This document shows, in pieces, positions 1 to 7,344 of a stretch of 24,143 nt of DNA (position 1 is its first letter; each line of letters begins with the position of its first letter). Both the position numbers and the translations under genes were made by a program. Under the pieces are notes generated by a model, which was not told the origin of the DNA, made no database searches, and was given only the letters and a program-made list of their open reading frames with translations. The DNA comes from DAIRET01 sp036795455 (GTDB taxonomy: Bacteria; Bacteroidota; Ignavibacteria; Ignavibacteriales; Ignavibacteriaceae): assembly GCA_036795455.1 (NCBI GenBank), contig DAIRET010000022.1, positions 1 through 24,143 of the forward strand. The letters run 5' to 3'.

Positions 1-575
1 TTACTGATTTCAGTAACTGCATTATCAATGTATTCTATTCTTTTAAGTGCGGACTCCACCGAGATTGTTTCTTTTGCAAGCTCTCTTTTTAATGCCGACA
101 AAGATAATTTAATTAGAGTTAGAGGTTGTTTTATTTTGTGGTTTGCTGTTACTACAGTCGCTGTAAAAGTATTTATCTTTTCGGCTTCAAGTATAAGTTT
201 ATGTGTCTCCCTAAAATTTAATGCTGATGTTATCCTTGAAATCAATTCTACTTTACTTACCGGCATTTTCAAATAACCGAACGCACCGGACTCATAGATT
301 TTTTTTATTTCATCATCACTAATTTCATTAGTTAGTAATAGAACCGGCACTTCCGTTGCAGCAGGCGTAATCGATATTTGGCGGTATAATTCCAACCCGT
401 TACCGGTTTGAAGTCTTAAATTAAGAAGAATAATGTCCGGTTTTTCTTTTTGTATTTTCTCAAGATAATTATCAGTACCGGTATAGGAGATTACAAGAAA
501 CTTTTCATCGCTCAACTTTTCATTAAGATAATTGATATTATCTTTGTTATCATCGATTATTAAAATACTATTCAT
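1..575 (-). CDS. Degenerate response-regulator receiver fused to a histidine kinase (partial, 3' end outside window)
   Basis: The first 191 residues are visible and the gene runs off the left edge. Residues 1-120 form a receiver domain: the acidic pair is present (IIDDN, D8-D9) and the switch threonine is kept (LLLTNE, T82). The phosphoacceptor position is Asn, not Asp (DIILLNLRL, N52), and the conserved Lys before Pro is Met (LKMP, with a Lys one residue earlier). Residues about 135-190 look like a HisKA dimerisation helix with an H-box (TANHKIKQPLTLI, H146); the residue after His is Lys instead of the usual Glu. An ATPase domain would be expected further on. The ATG shares one base with the TGA stop of the hybrid kinase upstream (TGATG), so translation is probably coupled. 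I infer a phosphorylation-independent pseudo-receiver controlling a kinase in the pilus phosphorelay. The receiver call is firm; kinase activity is uncertain. Confidence 0.85.
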   Translation of the reverse strand, partial: MNSILIIDDNKDNINYLNEKLSDEKFLVISYTGTDNYLEKIQKEKPDIILLNLRLQTGNGLELYRQISITPAATEVPVLLLTNEISDDEIKKIYESGAFGYLKMPVSKVELISRITSALNFRETHKLILEAEKINTFTATVVTANHKIKQPLTLIKLSLSALKRELAKETISVESALKRIEYIDNAVTEIS

Positions 576-3310
576 CAACCAACTTTTTTATTAAGAGAAT
601 CTTGAATTATATCCAGCATCTCAGATTGATTTATCGGTTTCAGTATTAACCCGGTAAAACCGTACTTAAAAATTGTTTCTTTATCTTCGTGCATGGCTTT
701 TGCCGTTATCGCAAAAACAGGAAGTGTTTTGAATTTCGAATTCTTTCTTATTTTCTTAATAGCCTGGAAACCATCCATTACAGGCATCATAATATCAAGT
801 AGAATTAAATCCGTGTTCTCTTTCTCAAGAATTTCCAAACACTCTTTACCGTTCCTTGCAATCATTGTTTTGTAGCTTGCCTTTTCAACAATCTCATTTA
901 GAGTAAACAGAGTATCGGGATCATCATCTACTATCAATATAGTTTTTTTATCTGCTTCCGAACGCAATTTGGAACCATCCGGTATAATAACATTAATTTC
1001 TTGTTGTTCTTCAAGTTCAATTACTTTACTGATTGTTTCCGGTAATTCAACCGGCAGTTGAAACGAGAACGATGAACCTTTGCCCGGCTCGCTAACAACA
1101 CTGATTTTTCCACTTAGTAATTCTGCGAACTTCTTGCAGATTGACAGTCCTAATCCTGTTCCGCTGTATCTTCTTGTTGTTGAACTGTCGACTTGCCTGA
1201 ATTCCTCAAAAATTATTTTCTGTTCTTCTTCCGAAATACCTCTTCCTGAATCTATCACTTTGAATAAAAGCCGGTTATTATCGTACAAACGTACAGAAAG
1301 TTCTACAAATCCTTCATCCGTAAACTTAATACCATTTTCAATTAGGTTAAGCAAGATTTGCAGTATTTTCACCCTGTCTGATTTTATAGTCAATCCTTCG
1401 GGATATTCTTTTTTAATTCTGAATGCTAGTTTTTTCTCTTCGGCAAAAGTAGTAGCAGAATAGAATATCTCGTCAAGTAGTTCATCAAGATTAAAAATCT
1501 CAAGTTTCGTATCCATCTTCCCCGATTCTATTTTCGAGTAGATAAGTATGTCGTTAATTAGGTTGATCAATCTTTTACTACTTCTAAGCACAACCGATAA
1601 CCGCTCGTGATTTTTGTTCGAGATAGTGTTATCATGAAGTATTAACTCAGTTAATCCGAGTATCGCATTCAAAGGAGTTTTTAATTCGTGGGACATTAGT
1701 GCCAGGAACTGAGATTTCAACACAGTCGATTCTTCCGCTTTCAGCTTTTGAATTTCAAGTTCATCCGCTTTCTCTTTTAATTCATTATGAAGCCGGATTA
1801 GAGTTTCATTTTGGTTTTTTACCTGGACATTCTGCTTTTGATATTCTTCGTTAAGTTTTTTCAACTCGGATACAAGGTTCTCAAGTTTTTGGAATGCAAG
1901 AGCATTAACAATCCCTATTGCAAGTTGTTCTTTAATTCTTTCAATATAATCAAACGAATTATTTCCCGGCTTATTCACTGCACCAAGTTCCAATAATGCT
2001 ATCACCTTGTTATTATAAATTACCGGAAATATAAGGACAAAACGGATTTCAATTTTTGTTAAACCGGTTTCAATAATTGCAGGTTTTTCTTTAAGCTCAA
2101 GTTCGAACGGCTCCATTTTCTTTATAGAATTCTGATAGAAACTATAGTTAGGAGATTTGTGCGGTAGTTTATTATCAACGCCTAATGAAACAATATATTG
2201 TACAACTTCATCGTCAACGGAGTAAATTGCTCCAACCGTAAAACTTGTCGTACTAATTATTTTCCGGAGGGCAGAGCCGGCAATATCGGTTATTGTCGGA
2301 TTTTGATTAATTAAAGTAATAAACTCGGTGTATTCGCTTTCGGCTTTTTCTCTTTCCGAAAGTTCGTCAAGCATACTGTTGAATGCCACTGCTAAATCGC
2401 CAAGTTCATCTTTACTTTCAACAACCAGGCGGTTCTGGAAAATCCCTTTTTTTGTAATCTCGGTAGCCTCATTCAGTTTCTTTATCTGTTTCCTTATTTT
2501 CCCTGTGAAGAGTAAGGTTAAAACCATTGAGAGAGCAATACTTGTTAGTCCGAGTATAATGATTACATCCCTTGCTGTTTCACGCAGGTTCGCCATCTCG
2601 GTTGAGATGTTAAAAATAATAGCCGACATTTTTCCGCCCACCGGTGTAATATTTTTCAACTGGTAAATTGAAGCAATAAAAAAAGTATTCCCGGATTCTT
2701 CAGTAAATATTTCAAAATTGCTTTTTTTATTTAACTCGTCGAATGCTTTGTTCAGTAGGAAGAAATGTTTTTGATTCTGCTCTTCGTTTGAGTAATAAGC
2801 GATATTATCTTCAAGAAAAAAACCGATGTCCGCACCTGTTCTGCGCGACAGAGTATTTATTGTCATTTCGTTCAAAATGAAACCGTAGTGGTATTCCTCC
2901 TTCGAAGGTGTTACATATTTCTTTATTACAGCAAAAGGGTTATAACTTCTAAATGCGGCGGCGGATATTACACCGGGAGGAATTTTTACAAAATCTTTAT
3001 GGATAATTGTACCGGGATAAATCAAAGAATCGTTTCTAACCTTGAAAAAGAAATCAATATTACCGTCAAGTGTTTTTGTACTATGGGTAACGTTGCCATC
3101 ATCCCCCAGGAACAAACTAAATGATTCATCGGCGTCCTGGGTTCTAGAATGAAAATGAAAAATAAAATCGTTTGATGCTTTTGTGAGTTGCTTCGTTTGT
3201 TCGGAAGTAAGCACTTTAAACATTATCGAGTAAAAAGCTATACCGGAAGCACCGAGTAATAGAACAACTATCGTGAAGTTTATTAAGATGATTCGGTAAC
3301 TTATTCTCAT
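575..3310 (-). CDS. Membrane-bound hybrid sensor histidine kinase with C-terminal receiver
   Basis: A 911-residue sensor kinase. In order: membrane helix (about 7-29), extracytoplasmic sensing domain of about 215 residues resembling CACHE-type modules, second helix (about 247-270), HAMP linker (about 270-322, with KDELGDLAVAFNSML), GAF-like domain (about 330-470), coiled coil (about 472-530), HisKA with H-box MSHELKTPLNAI (H541), HATPase domain with N-box LIENGIKF, G1 box DSGRGIS, F box FEEFRQVD and G2 box GTGLGLSICK, then a receiver (about 788-908) with IVDDD, phosphoacceptor D839 in LLDIMMPVMDG and K891 in LKP. All catalytic boxes look intact. It likely autophosphorylates on H541 and passes the phosphate to D839, with onward transfer to the neighbouring stand-alone receiver possible. 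The signal is unknown. It starts one base after the stop of the upstream response regulator. Confidence 0.95.
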   Translation of the reverse strand: MRISYRIILINFTIVVLLLGASGIAFYSIMFKVLTSEQTKQLTKASNDFIFHFHSRTQDADESFSLFLGDDGNVTHSTKTLDGNIDFFFKVRNDSLIYPGTIIHKDFVKIPPGVISAAAFRSYNPFAVIKKYVTPSKEEYHYGFILNEMTINTLSRRTGADIGFFLEDNIAYYSNEEQNQKHFFLLNKAFDELNKKSNFEIFTEESGNTFFIASIYQLKNITPVGGKMSAIIFNISTEMANLRETARDVIIILGLTSIALSMVLTLLFTGKIRKQIKKLNEATEITKKGIFQNRLVVESKDELGDLAVAFNSMLDELSEREKAESEYTEFITLINQNPTITDIAGSALRKIISTTSFTVGAIYSVDDEVVQYIVSLGVDNKLPHKSPNYSFYQNSIKKMEPFELELKEKPAIIETGLTKIEIRFVLIFPVIYNNKVIALLELGAVNKPGNNSFDYIERIKEQLAIGIVNALAFQKLENLVSELKKLNEEYQKQNVQVKNQNETLIRLHNELKEKADELEIQKLKAEESTVLKSQFLALMSHELKTPLNAILGLTELILHDNTISNKNHERLSVVLRSSKRLINLINDILIYSKIESGKMDTKLEIFNLDELLDEIFYSATTFAEEKKLAFRIKKEYPEGLTIKSDRVKILQILLNLIENGIKFTDEGFVELSVRLYDNNRLLFKVIDSGRGISEEEQKIIFEEFRQVDSSTTRRYSGTGLGLSICKKFAELLSGKISVVSEPGKGSSFSFQLPVELPETISKVIELEEQQEINVIIPDGSKLRSEADKKTILIVDDDPDTLFTLNEIVEKASYKTMIARNGKECLEILEKENTDLILLDIMMPVMDGFQAIKKIRKNSKFKTLPVFAITAKAMHEDKETIFKYGFTGLILKPINQSEMLDIIQDSLNKKVG

Positions 3311-3311
3311 C

Positions 3312-3677
3312 TCAAAGGTCTTTTTGGAGCACTTTTCTGATAGTAATTAATAGTTCATCAAAATCGTACGGTTTACTAAGGAAATCGGATGCTCCCATCC
3401 TTGTAGCTTCAATTGCGCTTCTAACGTCGGCATAGGCGGTTAACACAATCACCTTAAACTGGTAACCCCTGCGGCTAATCTCTTTAAGTACATAAAATCC
3501 ATCCTTGCCGGGCATTTTAAGGTCAAGCAAAAGTATATCAATCTGATTTTTTTCGATATACTCAAAAGCAGCATCGGCATTGGTTACATAGCTTGTATCG
3601 TAACCGATTTCCTGAAGCTCTTCTTGAAGCACCTCACACAATTTTTCATCATCATCAAGTATTAAAATTGATTCCAT
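3312..3677 (-). CDS. Single-domain CheY-like response regulator
   Basis: A 121-residue protein consisting of a receiver domain only, with no DNA-binding or enzymatic output domain. All key residues are present: acidic cluster D8-D10 (LILDDDE), phosphoacceptor D52 (LLLDLKMPGKDG), switch Thr T80 (VLTAYAD) and K102 (SKPYDFDE). The sequence resembles receivers of NtrC/Spo0F type. Such stand-alone receivers act by binding a partner protein or as phosphorelay intermediates. It lies 12 bases after the secretin gene and one base before the hybrid kinase, so it links the pilus genes to the signalling genes in one transcript. A role in controlling the pilus motors or assembly is inferred from position only. 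Confidence 0.93.
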   Translation of the reverse strand: MESILILDDDEKLCEVLQEELQEIGYDTSYVTNADAAFEYIEKNQIDILLLDLKMPGKDGFYVLKEISRRGYQFKVIVLTAYADVRSAIEATRMGASDFLSKPYDFDELLITIRKVLQKDL

Positions 3678-3689
3678 CTCATTTTCAGT

Positions 3690-4913
3690 TTATTGAGGAG
3701 TTGATTCCATTTGATAAATTTTCAACTGTTGTCGTTGTTTATTTAATTCTTTCTTAATCGTACTTTCTTCGTCGGGGGTAGCAAGTCTTTCTTTCAGAGT
3801 AGGAAGAAGTTCAACTTTAATCAATATAACAAGTTCTTTTTTTACAGTGCTAACTTTATCGCTTCCGGTTAAATACCTTATACCGAAAACCCACCATGGT
3901 AAATCTTTCAGGAAAGGTATTCCCACCCTATCTTTTTTATCTTCAGTTGAGAACAAACCACCGATAACGGTTTCTTCACCATCAAGCATAAGCACCTGTG
4001 TTCTCGCTGTTGTTTTTCTAATTTCGGTTGATAGTTCAGACGGAAAACCGCTGCTTCTTTCTACTTTAAGATTTAAGAGCACATAATCAACGCCGTCTTC
4101 TTTATAAGCATAAGGGGTTACTTCTATAATTGAGCCGGTTGAGAAGAAAAAGTCAGTTACATTACCGGCAAAGTCTCTCTGTTTAACAGAAAAATCGGAA
4201 CCCACTTGAATTCTACCCTGGGTTTTATCTCTAACAGTAATTGTCGGGTTTGAAATCATTTCACCCAGTTTTTCGGATTCAAGAAATTTGAAGAAAGCGA
4301 GTGCTTCGCCGAAGAAATTCCCCGCACTAAATTCCGATGATGATTCAACTCCGAATCTATTTTCAACTGTACCATCGCTTGATGTTGCTGATTCTGAAGT
4401 TGTTGATATTCCGGCGCCGAATTCAAAGTTTCTTTTTCCAAGAAGAAACTGCCAGTTAATACCCCGCTCCTTTAGTTCTTCAAGGTCAAGTTCAAAAAAT
4501 ACCGCCGATATTTTAATTTCCCGTTCATGTACCGATGCGTATGTATCGAAAGTACGGTCATCTTTAATTTCTGTTTTCGGTTTTATTATCCATACTTCAG
4601 GTGTTTTTTCATAAATCAAATTTGCATATTGAACAATAATAGTAAGAGCTTTTTCCCATTGCATTGAGGTAATCTCAATACCAATGGGGTCATTCTTTTC
4701 AACTAATGAAACAACTTTTCTTCCTGTCCTTTTTTCGCTGATTGCGTTAAGAAGTTCAATTGCCTGGTTGAACTTCAAATTAGCAGAAAGAGTAACAAGC
4801 TCATCAGGGTGGGTGTACCCGCTGATTTGTTTTTCAAGGTAATCCTGCGGTTTTAAAAACCCGCAAAATAAACCGACCATAAAAATTATAATAGCTATTT
4901 TCTTCATTTTCAA
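3690..4913 (-). CDS. pilQ: Short secretin-family outer-membrane protein (PilQ-like)
   Basis: A 407-residue secretin, the outer-membrane channel through which a pilus passes. A signal peptide is visible (about 1-22: basic MKMKK, then a hydrophobic run). Residues about 40-112 resemble a single STN/N0-type domain. Residues about 125-370 are the secretin domain, with the family signature near its end: TQVLMLDGEETVIGGLF, then VGIPFLKDLPWWVFGIRYL and ELVILIKVELL. The last 35 residues are charged. Typical PilQ proteins are around 700 residues with AMIN and several N domains; here only one N-type domain remains. The start overlaps the preceding PilO/PilP-like gene by four bases (ATGA). The place after pilMNOP matches the classical pilMNOPQ order, which supports PilQ over GspD. 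No separate lipoprotein pilotin is visible. Confidence 0.88.
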   Translation of the reverse strand: MKMKKIAIIIFMVGLFCGFLKPQDYLEKQISGYTHPDELVTLSANLKFNQAIELLNAISEKRTGRKVVSLVEKNDPIGIEITSMQWEKALTIIVQYANLIYEKTPEVWIIKPKTEIKDDRTFDTYASVHEREIKISAVFFELDLEELKERGINWQFLLGKRNFEFGAGISTTSESATSSDGTVENRFGVESSSEFSAGNFFGEALAFFKFLESEKLGEMISNPTITVRDKTQGRIQVGSDFSVKQRDFAGNVTDFFFSTGSIIEVTPYAYKEDGVDYVLLNLKVERSSGFPSELSTEIRKTTARTQVLMLDGEETVIGGLFSTEDKKDRVGIPFLKDLPWWVFGIRYLTGSDKVSTVKKELVILIKVELLPTLKERLATPDEESTIKKELNKQRQQLKIYQMESTPQ

Positions 4914-5800
4914 CGCTCTTTGATTATAATCTCTTTTTCCAGTTCCAATTCAATTTTTTCAACTATTCCCCCTTTGTTTAGTATAAACCGAACAATATTA
5001 GCAGTATAGTCAATCTTGGTTAGATAGCCTAAATACACTGCATCACCCTCCATCAGAAGATACGAGTTTCCCCGTGAATCGGATACGAATGCCCCTTCGG
5101 GAACCAATGCTAATAATCTTGCTCCCTGAACATCAAGAAGCATATCGTAGTTCGGCGGTATTTCTGTACGGATTAACGGATAGAAAACGTCGTACAGAGA
5201 CCTTGCGGTTAATTTGTTTTCCAGAAAATCACCTGTTGTAAATCTATCGTTATCGGAAAAATAAGCACCCGCGATAATTGTAAAACTAACAAGATATTTC
5301 GGTTTATCGTTTTCACTGGCGTAAATAAAATTGTTTACCTTAACATCCTTTATTTTCTTTAACTCTTTGCTTTTTTCTATAGCATAAACCAATTGGAAAA
5401 AGTCTGAAAAGGTTGAAACGCCGGTTATCTTGTAAAGATAATAGAAAAACTCTTTATACTGTTTCTGTTCGGCATACTCTATGTTTAATTTGGCTTCGCT
5501 TGAAAGTTTGGAAGTAAGAGAATTAATAAAATCATAAAACTTATGTACCGAAAGATTTTTTGGAATATTAAACTTTCTTGCTGCAAGAACCGAATCAAGC
5601 GTTGCAGCTTTAACAATTTTTTCTTCAAGTTGGGTTTTAAGGACATTCGGGTCGTAAACAAAAGCTTTAAGACTATTCAGTTCTTTTGTTTTCTTTTTTA
5701 CACTACTTTGTTGAATAAAAAAATTGTACCCGAATCCGAATACTGCTAATAGTATCCAGACAACGACAAGAGCAAGAGTATTTTTCAGCTTCCTATTCAT
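4910..5800 (-). CDS. pilO: PilO-like alignment protein with C-terminal PilP-like domain
   Basis: A 296-residue bitopic membrane protein. One membrane helix (about 8-29) is followed by a helical, coiled-coil-like stretch (about 32-110) and an alpha/beta region (about 115-200), the general plan of PilO. The C-terminal part (about 218-290; GARLLALVPEGAFVSDSRG, then EGDAVYLGYLTKI and GGIVEKIELEL) resembles the PilP/GspC homology domain that contacts the secretin. I therefore propose a PilO-PilP fusion. Gene order supports this: it overlaps the PilM-PilN fusion upstream and the secretin downstream, each by four bases, and no separate pilP exists. Its role would be to bridge the inner-membrane platform and the secretin across the periplasm. 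The fold assignment rests on pattern and context; PilO and PilP diverge strongly, so the fusion is moderately certain. Confidence 0.75.
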   Translation of the reverse strand: MNRKLKNTLALVVVWILLAVFGFGYNFFIQQSSVKKKTKELNSLKAFVYDPNVLKTQLEEKIVKAATLDSVLAARKFNIPKNLSVHKFYDFINSLTSKLSSEAKLNIEYAEQKQYKEFFYYLYKITGVSTFSDFFQLVYAIEKSKELKKIKDVKVNNFIYASENDKPKYLVSFTIIAGAYFSDNDRFTTGDFLENKLTARSLYDVFYPLIRTEIPPNYDMLLDVQGARLLALVPEGAFVSDSRGNSYLLMEGDAVYLGYLTKIDYTANIVRFILNKGGIVEKIELELEKEIIIKER

Positions 5801-7341
5801 TCCGCATCTCTTACTAAACCTTTTAAGTTAAAATCAAGTGTAAATCGATAAGCATCTTTTTCACGGATCGGTTCGTAAATAATATTTCTAAGCGTAGCCG
5901 ATTCTATATTCGTAGCAAATTCTGTTAAAACGAACTTGTTTAATGCATGCCCTTCAATCTTAATTATATTGCCCGGTTCAACCGTTATATTTCTTATCCA
6001 AAAATTCTTTTTTGCCCTGATAAAGTCGGCGATTTCTTCTACCAACTTTCCCCATATTTCAGTACCAGCGCTTACAGAATCAAGTATAGCCTGCGTTTGA
6101 TCGAAGCTGCTTATTCTGGCATCAAGCGCTTCAATCTGAGTTAATATCTCAAGGTTCTGTTTCTTCAAATCGCTCTGCTGTTGAATTTCGGTATTCAGTT
6201 TATTTATCTCAGCTTGACTTGTAAGTATTTGCATTGTAAGATAAAAAGCAGTAAAAAACAGTAACGGCAATATGAGATAACCATGCCATCCGAATTGAAA
6301 GATTTTTTGTTCTTCCTTAATATAGTTCGGTAGAAGATTTAATCCTTTATACTGCTTTGCCTGTTCTTCAAAATATTCATTTGCAGCGGCAATCGGAACG
6401 CTGAAAGAAGATATTTTTGCTTTAACATCACTGCTTATTCCGTTCAAGGATACATTGTCGAACTCAAGCCTGCTAACATCAGCTTCGGGGAATGTTCCGT
6501 AAAAAGATAACATCAGGTTTTCAGAATCATCTTCACCGCACACTACAATATTGTCAAGATTCGGAATTCCACCGTTTTCCATTTCGAGTAATATTTTGCT
6601 GAAGTAAACGTCGTAAGTATGCAGGTTGGCAGTTCCCACGTCCAGGGTAGCGCCGATATGCTTCAGCTTTCTTCCGTGCATGAAAACAAGTTTGCTGTAT
6701 TCTTTGCCGATGTAAACAACCAAAGAATAATCATCAGGGAAGAATTTTTTCTGTTTTGCAACAAAGTATGCAAGTGAAATCTCGGCACATTTAACTGAAG
6801 TAATTTTATAGAATTTTTTTCCGTTCAGGGCAGCAAGATTGTTGATTAGTTTGAAACAACTAATATCCTCTGTTAAATAAGCTGTTAGTGAACTTCTATC
6901 TGCAAGCTCAACAAAGCCGTAATTCTGTTTGTCAAGTTTTCTCTCTTTAAGTTTTGCTTCGTCAATGTATTCACCGGTAGCCGTTTTTGATTCCTGTGTT
7001 TTACGGGAAATTATCTGGTAATAAATAGCAGGTTCTGTAAGTACAGGTATAAACTCAAGTTTGTTTAATTTTAGCCCTATTAATTCGGAATTCATCATTA
7101 CTTCTACAAGAGAACTTGAAGTAGGTGCAGAAATTGCCGCTCCTTCAATTCCATCAAGCATTACACCTGCATCGGATTCAAGGAAACTTTGAGGATTTGA
7201 CTGCATTCCCGTTTCCAATGACCCGCTGCCCATAGTATCAAGAGAAAACGCTTTAATAACTTTAATGCTGTTTTCTTCTTTTGTGAAAACCGCAATTTTC
7301 GTGTCGGTTCCCTCGCAGTATAAGCAAAGTATCTGTTTCAT
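5797..7341 (-). CDS. pilM: PilM-PilN fusion: actin-like domain joined to bitopic inner-membrane protein
   Basis: About 514 residues. The N-terminal ~330 residues have the layout of the actin-like protein PilM (strand-rich start ILCLYCEGTDTKIAVF; second-lobe motif SLVVYIGKEYSKLVFMHG), but the acidic residues of the phosphate-binding loops are missing (Tyr where VDIG is expected). At about 334-345 the sequence LNLLPNYIKEEQ matches the cytoplasmic 'INLLP' motif by which PilN binds PilM. It is followed by a membrane helix (about 355-373), a coiled coil (about 376-425) and a ferredoxin-like periplasmic region as in PilN. PilM, normally a separate partner of the PilN tail, is thus fused to it. An ATG at 7341 is chosen as start; an in-frame TTG lies just before it at 7344, right after the pilT stop. 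The 3' end overlaps the next gene by ATGA. GspL, which also joins an actin-like domain to a membrane segment, is the main alternative. Confidence 0.82.
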   Translation of the reverse strand: MKQILCLYCEGTDTKIAVFTKEENSIKVIKAFSLDTMGSGSLETGMQSNPQSFLESDAGVMLDGIEGAAISAPTSSSLVEVMMNSELIGLKLNKLEFIPVLTEPAIYYQIISRKTQESKTATGEYIDEAKLKERKLDKQNYGFVELADRSSLTAYLTEDISCFKLINNLAALNGKKFYKITSVKCAEISLAYFVAKQKKFFPDDYSLVVYIGKEYSKLVFMHGRKLKHIGATLDVGTANLHTYDVYFSKILLEMENGGIPNLDNIVVCGEDDSENLMLSFYGTFPEADVSRLEFDNVSLNGISSDVKAKISSFSVPIAAANEYFEEQAKQYKGLNLLPNYIKEEQKIFQFGWHGYLILPLLFFTAFYLTMQILTSQAEINKLNTEIQQQSDLKKQNLEILTQIEALDARISSFDQTQAILDSVSAGTEIWGKLVEEIADFIRAKKNFWIRNITVEPGNIIKIEGHALNKFVLTEFATNIESATLRNIIYEPIREKDAYRFTLDFNLKGLVRDAE

Positions 7342-7344
7342 CAA

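Noticed and set aside
28..5749. Plus-strand open frames of 60-127 codons across the left part
   Set aside because: They lie opposite strongly supported minus-strand genes with recognisable domains and show no motif or start signal of their own; they are shadows.
7342..7344. TTG as start of the PilM-PilN fusion, and similarly TTG at 16090-16092 for the protease
   Set aside because: In both cases an ATG follows immediately in frame and is the more probable initiation codon; the difference is a single residue.
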